Assembly: GCA_945787435.1 (NCBI GenBank)
Contig: CALZHX010000061.1
Coordinates: 1 to 7,784, forward strand
Source: an uncultured Woeseiaceae bacterium
GTDB taxonomy: Bacteria > Pseudomonadota > Gammaproteobacteria > Steroidobacterales > Woeseiaceae
Direction: 5' to 3'
Length of the DNA: 7,784 nucleotides
Shown: positions 7,314-7,784 of the stretch, piece by piece
How the letters are laid out: each line of letters begins with the position of its first letter
Numbering within the stretch: the stretch's first letter is position 1
The notes under the pieces: generated by a model
Told to the model about the DNA's origin: nothing
The model's input: the letters and a program-made list of their open reading frames with translations, nothing else
Database searches by the model: none
Position numbers and translations under genes: made by a program

Positions 7314-7357
7314 TCGCATACCAGAGCGACATCACATTTTTTGGAATTGTGCTGGCG

Positions 7358-7784
7358 TTACAGCTTTATCTGGTCGAGCGCTTCGGTCAATTCATCCATC
7401 GACTGGTAGCGCTTGGTCTTGTCGACCGACATCGCCTTGGCGATGATCTCGGCGTACTCATCAGGAATATCGGCGTTGATGTCCTGGCATTGCGTGGCTT
7501 TGCCCTGGACGTGCTGGTACATGACGGACATGTGATCACCGCGACTGTAGGGCGGAATCCCGGTAGACATTTCGTACATGATGACGCCAATGCTGTAGAC
7601 ATCCGCGGTCTCATCGACTTTCTTGCCAAGAATCTGCTCGGGTGCCATGTACTTGGGCGAGCCGATAACGTAGCCAGTCTTGGTCAACTGCGTATCACCG
7701 CTCGAGGCCGCGGCTGCAACACCAAAGTCCACGATCTTCAGTAGGCCATCTTCATTGACGAGCACGTTTGCTGGCTTGAGGTCG
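7358..7784 (-). CDS. Hanks-type Ser/Thr protein kinase, C-terminal part only (5' end outside the window)
   Basis: 141 codons and a TAA stop are visible; the frame is open to the window edge. The first visible residues, DLKPANVLVN, are the catalytic loop of a eukaryotic-like protein kinase (catalytic Asp at 7781-7783); the base before it is compatible with the Arg of HRD. Next come the metal-binding DFG (7721-7729), an activation segment with several Thr/Ser (SSGDTQLTKTGYVIGSPKYM), the APE motif (7637-7645) and the helix-F block DVYSIGVIMYEM. The conserved C-lobe ends with a YQSMDELTEALDQIKL tail and then stops, so there is no C-terminal transmembrane or PASTA-type extension. Any sensory or FHA-type part would have to be N-terminal and outside the window. 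The motifs seen suggest an active kinase. It lies about 100 bases upstream of, and in the same direction as, the pilus ATPases, which hints at but does not prove a link. Confidence 0.93.
   Translation of the reverse strand, partial: DLKPANVLVNEDGLLKIVDFGVAAAASSGDTQLTKTGYVIGSPKYMAPEQILGKKVDETADVYSIGVIMYEMSTGIPPYSRGDHMSVMYQHVQGKATQCQDINADIPDEYAEIIAKAMSVDKTKRYQSMDELTEALDQIKL

Noticed and set aside
7321..7340. CRP/Vfr-type site upstream of the ATPase genes
   Set aside because: The minus strand has a good left half (AAATGTGAT), but the right half matches only 2 of 5 core positions (TCTGG for TCACA), and the centre would be about -27 from the predicted start, not a usual activator position.
7337..7375. 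Intrinsic terminator after the kinase gene
   Set aside because: GCTG/CAGC can form a four-base stem around the stop codon, but the transcript continues with an A-run, not a U-run, and the stem is too short.

Overview
The window reads as ordinary, compactly packed chromosome from a gammaproteobacterium. I infer this from the gene order metG-rsxA-rsxB-rsxC-rsxD (Rsx/Rnf complex genes in the gammaproteobacterial order), a long-form methionyl-tRNA synthetase with a C-terminal tRNA-binding domain, and type IV pilus retraction ATPases. Base composition is moderately GC-rich (mid-50s percent by eye, not counted) and uniform. All genes lie on the minus strand, so transcription runs from position 7784 towards 1. 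I see no tRNA, rRNA, CRISPR array, insertion sequence or phage gene.

Right end (7784-5089): the last 141 codons of a Hanks-type Ser/Thr protein kinase that starts outside the window. After a gap of about 100 bases with a possible promoter and a perfect 15-base inverted repeat come two tandem PilT/PilU-family ATPase genes joined by an ATGA overlap. Both ATPases keep the Walker A, Asp-box and Walker B motifs. The second has Ile in place of the first histidine of the His box.

Middle (5088-3001): an 81-base gap with an extended -10 element (TGG CATAAT), then metG, complete, with HMGH and KMSKR signatures, a four-cysteine zinc knuckle and a C-terminal OB-fold domain.

Left end (2988-1): rsxA begins 12 bases after the metG stop, followed by rsxB, rsxC and the start of rsxD. 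The spacing (12 nt, 15 nt, a 4-nt GTGA overlap and a 1-nt TAATG overlap) fits one operon, probably read through from metG. The product is a membrane electron-transfer complex: RsxB and RsxC carry the 4Fe-4S motifs, and RsxA and RsxD are integral membrane subunits.

The most notable point is in rsxD. An in-frame TAA at 60-62 falls where relatives have lysine, and well-conserved RsxD sequence resumes in the same frame straight after it and runs to the window edge. It is either a base-call error or a real nonsense mutation. The other unusual feature is the kinase-ATPase-ATPase neighbourhood. I found no convincing sign of a wholly new system.
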